Positions 24,729 to 34,328 of a stretch of 64,000 bases of DNA are shown here, piece by piece. Both the position numbers and the translations under genes were made by a program. The stretch comes from an uncultured Bacilli bacterium (GTDB lineage Bacteria > Bacillota_I > Bacilli_A > RF39 > UBA660): contig CAKOQD010000002.1 in the NCBI GenBank assembly GCA_934101185.1, forward strand, positions 14,494 to 78,493. The letters run 5' to 3'. Below the pieces are notes generated by a model that saw nothing but the letters and a program-made list of their open reading frames with translations, was not told the DNA's origin and did no database searches. Position 1 is the stretch's first letter, and each line of letters begins with the position of its first letter.

Positions 24729-25367
24729 TTATTCAGGAAAATAAAGCAACTTTATTTTCTTGTTTTTTATTTCAATAAGACCCTCATCCTTAAGATTCTT
24801 AAGCTCTCTACTCATTGCACTCCTGTCAATTGCTAAATAATCAGCAAGAGCAGTAAAAGAAGAAGGAACATACACAATTCTAGCATTTGTATCCATATAA
24901 GAATACTTAAAATAAGAAAGAAGTTTATTTCTAATAGTCTTATTAGTCAAAATATCAACTCTTTCATTATTTGAAGTCAACTTCTTTTGAGTAATCTCTA
25001 ATAAATTAATCAAAAACTGACTAAAAATTGAAGAATTAATATTAGCATTACTATATATATAAGCAGTATCAATAAAAATAACCAAAGACTCTTCCTTAGC
25101 AATAACATCATAATCACTATTAACTAAATTAGATATATTAGTTCCGAAAACATCCCCCTCATCAAGCACCTCAACTAAAGACCTATTACCAGCACTATCA
25201 GTCTTTATAATATTAAGATAACCAGTCTTTACAATTGCAATATAATTATTCATTTTAATCTTACTTGACACTAACTCATTTACACTAAAATGTAAACTAG
25301 AAGCCTCCAACATTTTTAATAAAAATCCCTGTTTACTAGGGTGAATTCCTTTGAATAAATCGTTCAT
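24729..25367 (-). CDS. Crp/Fnr-family transcription regulator
   Basis: The 212 residues contain a cyclic-nucleotide-type beta-barrel (about 20-115, with VLDEGDVFGTNIS), a dimer helix and a C-terminal winged helix (ADYLAIDRSAMSRELKNLKDEGLI). There is no N-terminal Cys cluster, so it is not an iron-sulfur Fnr; the signal is unknown. ATG follows GGGAGGGATATT. It is divergent from nrdDG, and a perfect palindrome lies between, so it probably controls both itself and anaerobic ribonucleotide reduction. Confidence 0.88.
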   Translation of the reverse strand: MNDLFKGIHPSKQGFLLKMLEASSLHFSVNELVSSKIKMNNYIAIVKTGYLNIIKTDSAGNRSLVEVLDEGDVFGTNISNLVNSDYDVIAKEESLVIFIDTAYIYSNANINSSIFSQFLINLLEITQKKLTSNNERVDILTNKTIRNKLLSYFKYSYMDTNARIVYVPSSFTALADYLAIDRSAMSRELKNLKDEGLIEIKNKKIKLLYFPE

Positions 25368-25406
25368 AATATCCCTCCCAAAAATATTTTAACATTATTT
25401 TTAAAA

Positions 25407-25422
25407 TGTTGCAATTGCAACA
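25407..25422. promoter_or_regulatory. Palindromic Crp/Fnr-type operator TGTTGCAATTGCAACA
   Basis: A perfect 16-bp palindrome. On the plus strand its centre is about 42 bases before the start predicted from TATAAT 25445-25450, the class II activator position. On the minus strand TTGCAA in its right half (plus 25409-25414) plus 17 bases plus TAAAAT forms the regulator's own promoter, so binding there should block it. Confidence 0.65.
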
Positions 25423-25444
25423 ATAACAATTTTCGACAAAATTA

Positions 25445-25450
25445 TATAAT
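25445..25450 (+). promoter_or_regulatory. -10 element of nrdDG promoter
   Basis: TATAAT at 25445-25450 with no recognisable -35 at the right distance, which is typical of activator-dependent promoters. The start would be near 25457. Confidence 0.55.
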
Positions 25451-25480
25451 TAAAATGTAAAAAAATAGGAGGAGTAAAAA

Positions 25481-27634
25481 ATGAAAGTAATTAAAAGAGA
25501 CGGACACATGGTTGATTATTGTCCTGAAAAAATCGAAGCAGCCATATTAAAAGCAAATAAGGAAGTAGAAGAAAACCAACAAGCATCACACACACAAATA
25601 AGAAACATTGAAAAATACATTGAATCACTTGGTAAGAAAAGAATTCTTGTCGAAGATATTCAAGATATTATAGAAATGAAACTTATGTCAATAGGTAAGT
25701 ATGAACTAGCTAAAAAATACATTACTTATAGATATACAAGAGAACTAGTTAGAAAAAGTAACACTACTGACTTGGCCATTAAAGAACTAATAGATGGAGA
25801 AAGTGAATACTGGAACACAGAAAACTCAAATAAAAATGCTAAAGTAGTAACAACACAAAGAGACTATTTAGCGGGAATAACAAGCACAGACATTACAAGA
25901 AGATTTTTATTACCAGAAGACATAGTAGAAGCACATGATGCTGGAATAATACATTTCCACGATGCTGACTACTTTGCACAAAATGCACTACATAATTGTG
26001 ACTTAATAAACCTAGAAGATATGTTACAAAATGGTACAAATATAAATGGAGTAATGATTGAAAAACCACATAAATTTTTAACTGCAGTAACAATTGCAAC
26101 TCAAATCATAACAGCAGTATCATCAAGTCAATATGGGGGAGTATCAATAACACTTACACACTTAGCACCATTCGTAAGGGACAGTTATAACAGATATTTA
26201 AAAATATATAAAGCACGTAAATTACCAAAAGAACAATGCGAAAAATTTGCAAAAGAAGATTTAAAAACAGAAATTACCGCAGGAGTACAAACATTCCAAT
26301 ACCAAGTTAATTCAATGACTACTACTAACGGACAAGCACCATTCTTAAGCGTTTGCATGTATCTTGGCGAAACAAAAGAATATAAAGAAGAATTAGCAAT
26401 GATTATCGAAGAATTCTTACATCAAAGAATCGAAGGAATGAAAAATGAAAAAGGAGTTTATATAACCCCAGCTTTCCCTAAACTATTATACGTACTTGAA
26501 GAAGATAACATCCACGAAGATAGTAAATACTACTATCTTACACAATTAGCAGCAAAATGTACTGCTAAACGTATGGTACCAGACTATATATCAGAAAAAA
26601 TGATGTTACAACTTAAAATAGATAAAAATGGAAATGGTAACTGTTATCCATGTATGGGATGCCGTTCATTCCTAACTCCATACGTTGATGAAAACGGAAA
26701 ACCAAAATATTATGGTAGATTCAATCAAGGAGTTGTAACAATAAACTTACCAGACGTTGCTTTATCATCAGACAAAGACGAAGAAACATTCTTTAAAATA
26801 TTTGATGAAAGACTAGAACTATGCCATAGAGCACTTCAAATAAGACATAAAAGACTATCAAAAGCAACAAGCGATGTAGCACCAATCCTATGGCAATATG
26901 GAGCACTAGCAAGACTTCCAAAAGGAGCAAGCATTCATGACTTACTACATAATGGATACTCAACAATTTCACTTGGATACGCTGGTCTTTATGAATGTGT
27001 AAAATATATGACAGGACACTCTCATACAGATAATGGTAAAGGAAAAGAATTTGCTATTAAAGTAATGCAAAGAATGAATGAAAAATGTAAAGAATGGAAA
27101 GAAAAAGAAAACATTGACTATAGTGTATATGGAACACCACTAGAAAGTACAACATATAAATTTGCAAAATGCTTAAGAGATAGATTCGGAGTAATCAAAG
27201 GAATAACAAACCGTGACTATATAACAAACTCATATCACGTACCAGTATTCGAAGAAATAGACGCATTTACAAAACTAAAACTTGAAAGCGAATTCCAAAA
27301 CCTATCACCTGGGGGAGCAATATCATACATTGAAACACCAAACCTACAAAACAATTTAGATGCTGTTATCGAAGTAATTAAATTCATCTATGACAACATT
27401 ATGTATGCTGAATTAAATACAAAGTCAGACTACTGCCAAAAATGTGGATTTGATGGAGAAATACTATTAAATGATGACCTTGAATGGTACTGTCCACAAT
27501 GTGGTAATAAAGATCATGATACCCTAAACGTTGCAAGACGTACATGTGGATACATTGGAACAAAGTTTTGGAACAGAGGAAGAACCCAAGAAATAAAAGA
27601 ACGTGTTCTACACTTAGACAATAAGGAAGACTAA
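25481..27634 (+). CDS. nrdD: Anaerobic (class III) ribonucleoside-triphosphate reductase
   Basis: NrdD reduces ribonucleotides with a glycyl radical under anoxia. The 717 residues have an N-terminal ATP-cone (KRDGHMVDYCPEKIEAAI), the catalytic barrel, a four-Cys zinc site (CQKCGF and CPQCGN) and the radical loop RRTCGYIG near the C-terminus (Gly near residue 693). Normal length. ATG 25481 follows AGGAGGAGTAAAAA. nrdG follows one base after the stop. Confidence 0.97.
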   Translation: MKVIKRDGHMVDYCPEKIEAAILKANKEVEENQQASHTQIRNIEKYIESLGKKRILVEDIQDIIEMKLMSIGKYELAKKYITYRYTRELVRKSNTTDLAIKELIDGESEYWNTENSNKNAKVVTTQRDYLAGITSTDITRRFLLPEDIVEAHDAGIIHFHDADYFAQNALHNCDLINLEDMLQNGTNINGVMIEKPHKFLTAVTIATQIITAVSSSQYGGVSITLTHLAPFVRDSYNRYLKIYKARKLPKEQCEKFAKEDLKTEITAGVQTFQYQVNSMTTTNGQAPFLSVCMYLGETKEYKEELAMIIEEFLHQRIEGMKNEKGVYITPAFPKLLYVLEEDNIHEDSKYYYLTQLAAKCTAKRMVPDYISEKMMLQLKIDKNGNGNCYPCMGCRSFLTPYVDENGKPKYYGRFNQGVVTINLPDVALSSDKDEETFFKIFDERLELCHRALQIRHKRLSKATSDVAPILWQYGALARLPKGASIHDLLHNGYSTISLGYAGLYECVKYMTGHSHTDNGKGKEFAIKVMQRMNEKCKEWKEKENIDYSVYGTPLESTTYKFAKCLRDRFGVIKGITNRDYITNSYHVPVFEEIDAFTKLKLESEFQNLSPGGAISYIETPNLQNNLDAVIEVIKFIYDNIMYAELNTKSDYCQKCGFDGEILLNDDLEWYCPQCGNKDHDTLNVARRTCGYIGTKFWNRGRTQEIKERVLHLDNKED

Positions 27635-27635
27635 A

Positions 27636-28133
27636 ATGAGATACAACAAAATTCGTAAAATGGACATATCAAATGGACCAGGAGTAAGAGTATCAATATT
27701 CATGCAAGGATGTACATTCAATTGTAAAAATTGCTTCAATCCTGAAACTCACGACTTTAACGGAGGAAAAGAACTAACAGATGAAGTAATAGAACATATA
27801 CTAGAACTTGCAAAAAAAGAATACATCGAAGGACTTTCAATACTCGGGGGAGAACCACTTCACCCAAAAAATATTGATGCATCTACCAAACTAGCTAAAA
27901 AGTTTAAAGAAACATATCCAGAAAAAACAATATGGGTATGGACAGGATTTAACTATGAAAACAATTTAAAAGATAAAGAAATCTTAAAATATATTGACTA
28001 TCTAGTAGATGGACAATTTATCGAAGAACAAAAAAATCCTAAATTAAAATATGCTGGATCCTCAAATCAAAGAGTAATAGATATAAAAAAGACTCTAAAA
28101 AAAGGACAAGTAGTAGAAATTAAAAACAATTAG
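27636..28133 (+). CDS. nrdG: Anaerobic ribonucleotide reductase activating enzyme
   Basis: NrdG is a radical-SAM enzyme that generates the glycyl radical on NrdD. The 165 residues carry CTFNCKNCF (CX3CX2C cluster) and GGEPLHPKN (SAM-binding GGE). It is in an operon with nrdD. Confidence 0.96.
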   Translation: MRYNKIRKMDISNGPGVRVSIFMQGCTFNCKNCFNPETHDFNGGKELTDEVIEHILELAKKEYIEGLSILGGEPLHPKNIDASTKLAKKFKETYPEKTIWVWTGFNYENNLKDKEILKYIDYLVDGQFIEEQKNPKLKYAGSSNQRVIDIKKTLKKGQVVEIKNN

Positions 28134-28155
28134 GCTCATCATTGATGAGTCTTTA
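28132..28155 (+). terminator. Terminator after nrdG
   Basis: GCTCATC and GATGAGT form a short stem with a three-base loop, followed by CTTTACTTT. Moderate strength. Confidence 0.55.
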
Positions 28156-28261
28156 CTTTGTAAAATATAATAAACAATAACTATAAAACAAATGTCAACT
28201 TAACTATTTTCCTTTGGAAATAAATACTTTTAATGATATAATAAAAAAGGAGATGATGAAT

Positions 28262-30163
28262 ATGGCACTAAAATATGATGAAAATAGTATAAAAATACTC
28301 GAAGGACTAGACGCAGTAAGAAAAAGACCAGGTATGTACATTGGTTCAACAGATAAAAGAGGACTACATCACTTAGTCTGGGAAATCGTTGATAACTCTA
28401 TAGATGAAGTAATAAATGGCTTTGGTAACTACATAAAAATAACCCTATATCCAGATGGTAGTGTTGAAGTAGAAGACCATGGACGTGGACTACCAACAGG
28501 AATGCACTCAAGTGGTAAATCAACCCCAGAAGTAATATTTACAATCCTACATGCTGGAGGAAAATTTGAAACAAGTGGATATAAAGTATCCGGAGGACTA
28601 CACGGTGTAGGTTCATCAGTAGTAAATGCCTTATCAGAATGGCTTGAACTAACCATAAGAAGAGACGGTTATGAATATAATATGCGCTTTGAAAACGGCG
28701 GTAGAGTAGCAAAACCACTTACTAAAGTTGGAACTACAAATAAAACTGGTACAACAGTAAGATTTTTACCAGACAAAGAAATATTCCAAAGCATAAACTT
28801 CTCATACACAACAATCGCTGAAAGAATGCAAGAATCAGCATTTCTACTTAAAGGTCTAACAATTGAATTAATTGATATTGAAGATAAAAAACACGATAAA
28901 TTCTTTTATGAAGATGGACTATCAGCATTTGTAGAAATGATCAATGAAAACAAAACACCACTTCATAAAGTCCACACAATAACAGGAACAAAAAATGATA
29001 TTGAAGTCGATATTGCATTCCAATACACTGACTCATATAGTGAAAACATAATATCCTTCGTAAACAATGTAAAAACAACAGACGGAGGAACTCACGAAGT
29101 AGGATTTAAAACAGCACTTACTAAAGTCTTCAATGACTACGCCAAAAATAATAATTTCCTAAAAGCAAAAGACAAAGCATTTGATGGTTCCGATGTACGT
29201 GAAGGATTAACAGCCATTATATCATTAAAAATACCAGAATCATTACTACAATTCGAAGGACAAACAAAATCAAAACTAGGAAGTCCAGTAGCAAGAACAG
29301 CAGTCGAATCAATCGCAACTGAAAAACTATCATTCTTTCTTGAAGAAAATAAAAAAGTTGCAACAGATATAATAGACAAATCACTAAAAAGTAAACTAGC
29401 TCGTGAAGCAGCAAGAAAAGCCCGTGAAGAAGTAAGAAAAGGAAAAAATAAAAATGCTAAAGAAAAATTAATGTCAGGAAAGCTTACTCCTGCTAGTAAA
29501 AAAGATAAAACAAAAAATGAACTATTCTTAGTCGAAGGAGACTCTGCCGGAGGATCAGCAAAACAAGGAAGAGATAGAAAATTCCAAGCGATCCTACCAC
29601 TAAGAGGTAAAGTTTTAAATACCGAAAAAGCAAAATTCGAAGATATTCTAAAAAATGAAGAACTAAATACAATGATTTATACAATCGGCGCTGGATCAGG
29701 TTCTAACTTTGAAAAAGAAGATATAGAATATGACAAAGTAATAATAATGACCGATGCCGATGACGATGGTGCCCATATTCAGTGCCTATTACTTACATTC
29801 TTCTATAGATATATGCGCCCATTAATTGAACTAGGAAAACTATACATTGCTATGCCACCATTATTTAAAATAACAAGTGGTAAACAAGTAGATTACGCTT
29901 ACACCAATGAAGAACTAAGAGAAAAAACAAAAGATAAGAAATGTGAGATTCAAAGATATAAAGGATTAGGTGAAATGAATGCCGAACAACTATGGGAAAC
30001 AACAATGAATCCACTCACAAGAACACTTGTAAAAGTAAACATTGATGATGCATCGCTCGCAGAAAAAAGAGTAAGCGTTCTAATGGGAGACAAAGTAGAA
30101 CCAAGAAAAGAATGGATTGAAGAAAACGTTGAATTCTCATTAGAAGACGATTATAAAATATAA
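28262..30163 (+). CDS. parE: DNA topoisomerase IV subunit B
   Basis: ParE supplies the ATPase and part of the Toprim domain of the decatenating enzyme. The 633 residues have the GHKL ATPase (RKRPGMYIGS, DHGRGLPTG, GGLHGVGSSVVNALS), a transducer domain, Toprim (VEGDSAGGSAKQGRDR, DADDDGAHI) and the C-terminus QRYKGLGEMNAEQLWETTMNP. Features such as NVKTTDGGTHEVGFK and GDKVEPRKEWIE favour ParE over GyrB. The usual partner parC is not adjacent; a sugar transferase follows. Start ATG 28262 after AAAGGAGATGATGA. Confidence 0.82.
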   Translation: MALKYDENSIKILEGLDAVRKRPGMYIGSTDKRGLHHLVWEIVDNSIDEVINGFGNYIKITLYPDGSVEVEDHGRGLPTGMHSSGKSTPEVIFTILHAGGKFETSGYKVSGGLHGVGSSVVNALSEWLELTIRRDGYEYNMRFENGGRVAKPLTKVGTTNKTGTTVRFLPDKEIFQSINFSYTTIAERMQESAFLLKGLTIELIDIEDKKHDKFFYEDGLSAFVEMINENKTPLHKVHTITGTKNDIEVDIAFQYTDSYSENIISFVNNVKTTDGGTHEVGFKTALTKVFNDYAKNNNFLKAKDKAFDGSDVREGLTAIISLKIPESLLQFEGQTKSKLGSPVARTAVESIATEKLSFFLEENKKVATDIIDKSLKSKLAREAARKAREEVRKGKNKNAKEKLMSGKLTPASKKDKTKNELFLVEGDSAGGSAKQGRDRKFQAILPLRGKVLNTEKAKFEDILKNEELNTMIYTIGAGSGSNFEKEDIEYDKVIIMTDADDDGAHIQCLLLTFFYRYMRPLIELGKLYIAMPPLFKITSGKQVDYAYTNEELREKTKDKKCEIQRYKGLGEMNAEQLWETTMNPLTRTLVKVNIDDASLAEKRVSVLMGDKVEPRKEWIEENVEFSLEDDYKI

Positions 30164-30178
30164 AAAGAAGGTGATAAA

Positions 30179-30733
30179 ATGTATAAAAAATATATAAAGC
30201 AAATAATAGATACAATAATTGCTACAATACTATTTATCATTTTATTACCTTTAATAATTATAGTATTAATAATTACCTTTATAGATCTAGGATTGCCACT
30301 TCATAATACACTAAGATATCGTGAAGGTAAAAACAAAAAGCCATACATTATGTATAAAATAAGAACTAAAAAACTAGGAATGGAATATGTAACTGATGGT
30401 ACAGAGTATACAAAAATAAGCTATATAATTGACAGATTAAGACTAAATGAACTACCACAATTAATAAATGTTATAAAAGGAGACATGGCACTTGTAGGAC
30501 CAAGACCATTCATACCAAAAGACATCCTTCCAAATGATAAAATACCAAAGGAAAGATATCTAGTAAAACCAGGACTAACAGGACTTGCTCAAGTAAACGG
30601 AGGAAGAAACATAACACATAAACAAAAACTAGAATATGACGTTATTTACTATAATAATATCAGTTTCTTATACGATTTAAAAATAATTTTAAAGACACCA
30701 AAAAGTTTGTTGAGAAAAGACAATTTTAAATAA
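30179..30733 (+). CDS. Bacterial sugar transferase (polyprenyl-phosphate phosphoglycosyl transferase)
   Basis: Members move a phospho-sugar from a nucleotide sugar to undecaprenyl phosphate at the start of glycan assembly. The 184 residues have one N-terminal hydrophobic re-entrant helix (10-35), ALVGPRPFIPKD and KPGLTGLAQVNGG. The site usually reading LDELPQ reads LNELPQ, so Asn stands where the PglC-type catalytic Asp normally is (codon AAT). It may still work if family alignment shows Asn is tolerated. It is 15 bases after parE. Confidence 0.82.
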   Translation: MYKKYIKQIIDTIIATILFIILLPLIIIVLIITFIDLGLPLHNTLRYREGKNKKPYIMYKIRTKKLGMEYVTDGTEYTKISYIIDRLRLNELPQLINVIKGDMALVGPRPFIPKDILPNDKIPKERYLVKPGLTGLAQVNGGRNITHKQKLEYDVIYYNNISFLYDLKIILKTPKSLLRKDNFK

Positions 30734-30755
30734 AATGAAACAAGAAAGGATTAAT

Positions 30756-32210
30756 ATGAAGAATTTTATTACAAAATTTAATACAAAAAACTTTAAAATT
30801 GGAAGCTTTGATGTAAATGTTGCAAAAAGTAAAGAATTAATTAAACAAAACAATAACCTAAGCGAAGAACAAGCAAAAGATATATTAAGTTCAATGCCTA
30901 CCACTCATCGTGCATCTATTATAGATAATAACGATAATTATATAGGATACATTGGAATATATGACATCAATGGAAAAAATGATTCATGTAAAATTAGATT
31001 TGAAACTAATAGAAATCTTACCTATGAAGAAAGAAAAGAAATACTTGAAACATACAAAGAATATCTAGAAAACTTAAATCTAATAAACTATAAAGAAATA
31101 AATTATACTTCCAATGAAACAAAAACTAAAGAAACAAATCCAGTAGAAGACAAATTTATTAATATGAATTCAAACCATCTATCTTCTGGAATATCTGAAG
31201 AAACATTAAAATACTTCAGTAGTCAGTACAATATACCTAATTTAAACTTTCCATTTACTGTAAAAGATGGAGAAAAATTAATTGGTATCATTGGAGTAAC
31301 AAACCTAATATGGTCAAATAAAAGAGCAACAATTCAACTATTTATAGATAAAAAATATGATGAAGAATACTTGGTATCATTTGCAAGTTATATAATAAAT
31401 GAATATTTAGAATATTTACATGCTTACAATCTACACAATATTTCAATACAAGCAGATGGAAGTGATGAGCTTAAAAATGACATTATCACTTCAAGTAATA
31501 TGAAAATGTTTGCAGTCTTACCATTTGCATCAGAAAAAGATGAAAAACTAAACTCACTATTTATGTATCAACATTTTCCCAATATAACAAATGAATTTGA
31601 AATAAAAGAACAAAATAAATCAGTTCCAATAGACTATTTTGATACAGAAAAAAAAGAAATAGATGATGTAATTCTTCTAGAGGATGGATACAAATTAGTT
31701 AACTCAAAAGCTTTTGAAAAAGAAAAGATAGATATAAATAAACTAATTAATTCTCATGCAAAATGTCTGCGATATAAAGAACAATTCTCAGTCCCACTAG
31801 GAGAATACAAACTATTTCCTCAAATAGGAAATGGTAACTATGGAATATCTAGAGCAATTAAAAGCTATACTTATGTACTTGTTAATAAAGAAAACGACTA
31901 CAGTGGATACATAAATATTCTTCATGAAAACCTAAAAAACAAAAATGTAGAAATAGAAATAGGTATAGAACCATCTCTTCAAGGTCAAGGATTAGGAACA
32001 GAAGTACTCGAAGCATTCTATGAAGAACTATTTAGTGTAGGATATTCAAGTGTATCAAGTGTTGTATTCAGTTTTAATGAAAAATCCTTAAAATTACACA
32101 AAGCATTAGCACAGTATAATGGAGCAAGAAAAGAGTCATACTATATAAATGGAAAATTATGGGATATGAACTATTTTACCAAAGTAAATCCTAAAATAGA
32201 AAAAAGATAA
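30756..32210 (+). CDS. Multi-domain GNAT acetyltransferase-like protein
   Basis: The 484 residues seem to contain three GNAT-type units: about 1-110 (YIGYIGIYDI core), about 160-275 (LIGIIGVTNL core) and a complete C-terminal one at about 340-480 with the acetyl-CoA loop LQGQGLGTE and SFNEKSLKLHKAL. Only the last keeps an obvious cofactor loop. The substrate is unknown. ATG 30756 follows AGAAAGGATTAAT; an in-frame ATG at 30735 lacks a site. Encoded just after the sugar transferase. Confidence 0.7.
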   Translation: MKNFITKFNTKNFKIGSFDVNVAKSKELIKQNNNLSEEQAKDILSSMPTTHRASIIDNNDNYIGYIGIYDINGKNDSCKIRFETNRNLTYEERKEILETYKEYLENLNLINYKEINYTSNETKTKETNPVEDKFINMNSNHLSSGISEETLKYFSSQYNIPNLNFPFTVKDGEKLIGIIGVTNLIWSNKRATIQLFIDKKYDEEYLVSFASYIINEYLEYLHAYNLHNISIQADGSDELKNDIITSSNMKMFAVLPFASEKDEKLNSLFMYQHFPNITNEFEIKEQNKSVPIDYFDTEKKEIDDVILLEDGYKLVNSKAFEKEKIDINKLINSHAKCLRYKEQFSVPLGEYKLFPQIGNGNYGISRAIKSYTYVLVNKENDYSGYINILHENLKNKNVEIEIGIEPSLQGQGLGTEVLEAFYEELFSVGYSSVSSVVFSFNEKSLKLHKALAQYNGARKESYYINGKLWDMNYFTKVNPKIEKR

Positions 32211-32213
32211 AAC

Positions 32214-32250
32214 AAAAAAGAACCTCGAATAATTTCGAAGTTCTTTTATT
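32214..32250. terminator. Bidirectional terminator between GNAT gene and rpsD
   Basis: AAAAGAAC-TCGAA pairs with TTCGA-GTTCTTTT with one mismatch; A and T tracts flank both sides, so it can stop both converging transcripts. Confidence 0.85.
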
Positions 32251-32253
32251 ATA

Positions 32254-32856
32254 CTATCTATTATAGTATTCAACTATTAATGATTCATTAATTTCAGGAT
32301 TAAGTTCACTTCTTTCAGGAAGTCTAACATAAGTACCTTCTAATTTAGATTCATCAAAAGTAACAAATTCAGGTCTTTTAATAGCCTTTTCTAAAGCAGC
32401 CTTAACAGCTTTATGATCCTTAGATTCTTCTTTTAAAGCTATAGTTGAACCAACTTTAACTCTAAATGATGGAATATCTACTTTCTTACCATTAACAGTA
32501 ATATGACCATGATTAACTAATTGTCTAGCAGCTCTTCTTGTCGGAGCAAAACCCATACGATAAACTAAATTATCTAATCTAGATTCAAGAAGTTTTAAGA
32601 AGTTTTCACCATGAAGACCAGCAAGTTTACCAGCTTCATTGAAAGTTTTCTTAAATTGTCTTTCATTTAGTCCATACATAAATCTAACTTTTTGTTTTTC
32701 TTTTAATTGAACACTGTAGTTAGAAGGTTTTCTCTTACGATCTTGACCATGTTGACCTGGTCCATAAGGACGTCTAGCAAGTTCTTTACCATTTTCTAAA
32801 ATAGAAAAACCAGTACGACGAGCTTGCTTATAACTAGAACCTGTATATCTTGACAT
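32254..32856 (-). CDS. rpsD: 30S ribosomal protein S4
   Basis: S4 nucleates 30S assembly. The 200 residues show [14 protein letters not shown], the S4 RNA-binding domain ([26 protein letters not shown]) and the usual C-terminus. Monocistronic, as in Bacillus. ATG follows AAAGGAGAATGAATT. Confidence 0.97.
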   Translation of the reverse strand: MSRYTGSSYKQARRTGFSILENGKELARRPYGPGQHGQDRKRKPSNYSVQLKEKQKVRFMYGLNERQFKKTFNEAGKLAGLHGENFLKLLESRLDNLVYRMGFAPTRRAARQLVNHGHITVNGKKVDIPSFRVKVGSTIALKEESKDHKAVKAALEKAIKRPEFVTFDESKLEGTYVRLPERSELNPEINESLIVEYYNR

Positions 32857-33020
32857 AATTCATTCTCCTTTCAAAGTTTATTTACAATAAACATCGAAAA
32901 TCATATTTTACTACTTTGCAGGGTGTTTAATCTATGCCTTCGCTTAACAGCAAAAGTTACTAACAATCTCAAATAAACACAATTACAAAACATAAAATAA
33001 CGCTGTTCAATGTATATGCA
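32857..33020 (-). promoter_or_regulatory. Candidate S4 autoregulatory leader
   Basis: The predicted transcript has a 164-base leader with interrupted complementary segments, including TAAACTTTG near the ribosome binding site and its partner region around 32930-32990. Bacillus rpsD is repressed by S4 through a long structured leader; here the claim rests on position and length. Confidence 0.4.
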
Positions 33021-33026
33021 GTACTA

Positions 33027-33055
33027 ATTATATAAAAATTATACGTAAAAGTCAA
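33027..33055 (-). promoter_or_regulatory. Sigma-A promoter of rpsD
   Basis: On the minus strand: TTGACT, 17 bases, TATAAT (-35 at 33050-33055, -10 at 33027-33032). Confidence 0.85.
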
Positions 33056-33131
33056 GAAAAATTGCACTTTACACTTTCAAAAAAAAACAAAATGCTTTAT
33101 AATAGTTAAGTACAAAAGAGGTGATACAAGT

Positions 33132-34253
33132 ATGAATCAAATAACAAAACAAGATACAATCATAATGAAACTATTACACTACTTCATAACAGAACAAAAT
33201 TACAACCCAATTATCCTGCATGGTGCTCAAAACGAAATATGGTTAGAAAACATGAATAGTGATTATAAAATAGTTAGACTTGTATCAAACTATATTCATA
33301 ATAATGAACAATTTGACTATGACATTTTTAAAACTCAAAAAATAACCAAAAACATTAAAAGAAAAACATTTAATTTCAATATGAATGTTTTAAGCATATA
33401 TACAGATCTTGGAGATAACGTTGAATTAAAAAACGAAAAAGGAATAGACTGTGTTGAAATAGAAAAAGAAAGCGAAATAAAAAAAGAATTAAAAAATTAC
33501 TTCCCCGATATAGAAGAAAAACTTGATTTTAAAGAAAAAGGAATTGATTTATTTATTAAAATAACTGATGATATAAATCAAAAAAACATGGAAAAAGCAA
33601 GAAAAATAGATGCGATATTTACCCCAAAAACTCCAATAGTTACATACACTATTATAGCAATAAATGTATTTATATTCTTATTTGCAATATTATTTAATAC
33701 TAGTGACTTTGTCGTGGGTCTATTATCAAACTACGGTCCATACATAAGAGAAGGTCAATACTATAGACTATTAACAAGTGAATTTGTACACGTTAATATC
33801 CTCCACATCCTATGTAATATGTATGCACTATACATAATAGGTTCACAAGTAGAAAACTACTTTGGAAAAATAAAATATATAATAATATACATAATAAGTG
33901 CAATAACAGCATCACTACTATCAATGCTACTAAATATGAACACAGCATCAATCGGAGCAAGTGGAGCAATCTTTGGACTTATGGGAGCATTACTATACTT
34001 TGGTATAAACTATAGAGTATACTTAGGAACAGCTCTAACCAAAGAAATACTACCAGTAATTATTCTAAACCTTTTATTAGGATTCACCCTATCAGGAGTC
34101 GATAACTTTGCCCATTTCGGGGGACTAATCGGAGGATTCTTAACAACAATGGCCGTAGGCATATCTATAAAAAAAGAAGATAGAGTAAATGGAATAATAC
34201 TTACTATTTTATACATTGGATTCTTAATATTTATGAATTTCTTTTACGTATAA
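33132..34253 (+). CDS. Rhomboid-family intramembrane serine protease
   Basis: The 373 residues comprise a soluble N-terminal domain (1-170) and a rhomboid core of about six to seven membrane helices. Catalytic Ser is in GASGAIFGLMG and His in NFAHFGGLIGG; the HVNILHILCNMYAL motif is also present. The layout resembles YqgP/GluP of Bacillus, which trims membrane proteins. ATG 33132 follows AAGAGGTGATACAAG. Confidence 0.93.
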   Translation: MNQITKQDTIIMKLLHYFITEQNYNPIILHGAQNEIWLENMNSDYKIVRLVSNYIHNNEQFDYDIFKTQKITKNIKRKTFNFNMNVLSIYTDLGDNVELKNEKGIDCVEIEKESEIKKELKNYFPDIEEKLDFKEKGIDLFIKITDDINQKNMEKARKIDAIFTPKTPIVTYTIIAINVFIFLFAILFNTSDFVVGLLSNYGPYIREGQYYRLLTSEFVHVNILHILCNMYALYIIGSQVENYFGKIKYIIIYIISAITASLLSMLLNMNTASIGASGAIFGLMGALLYFGINYRVYLGTALTKEILPVIILNLLLGFTLSGVDNFAHFGGLIGGFLTTMAVGISIKKEDRVNGIILTILYIGFLIFMNFFYV

Positions 34254-34274
34254 GACAAATATTGTCTTTTTTTT
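34252..34274 (+). terminator. Rho-independent terminator after rhomboid gene
   Basis: AAGACAA (34252-34258) pairs with TTGTCTT (34262-34268), followed by T run; overlaps the stop codon. Confidence 0.8.
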
Positions 34275-34328
34275 CTTTGTTTATTAATAATATTAAATAT
34301 GATAAAATAAATATGAGGAGTTAAAAAT

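Noticed and set aside
28262..30163. GyrB instead of ParE
   Set aside because: Details of the transducer and C-terminus (VNNVKTTDGGTHEVGF, GDKVEPRKEWIE) favour ParE; absence of neighbouring gyrA or recF also speaks against gyrB, though not decisively.
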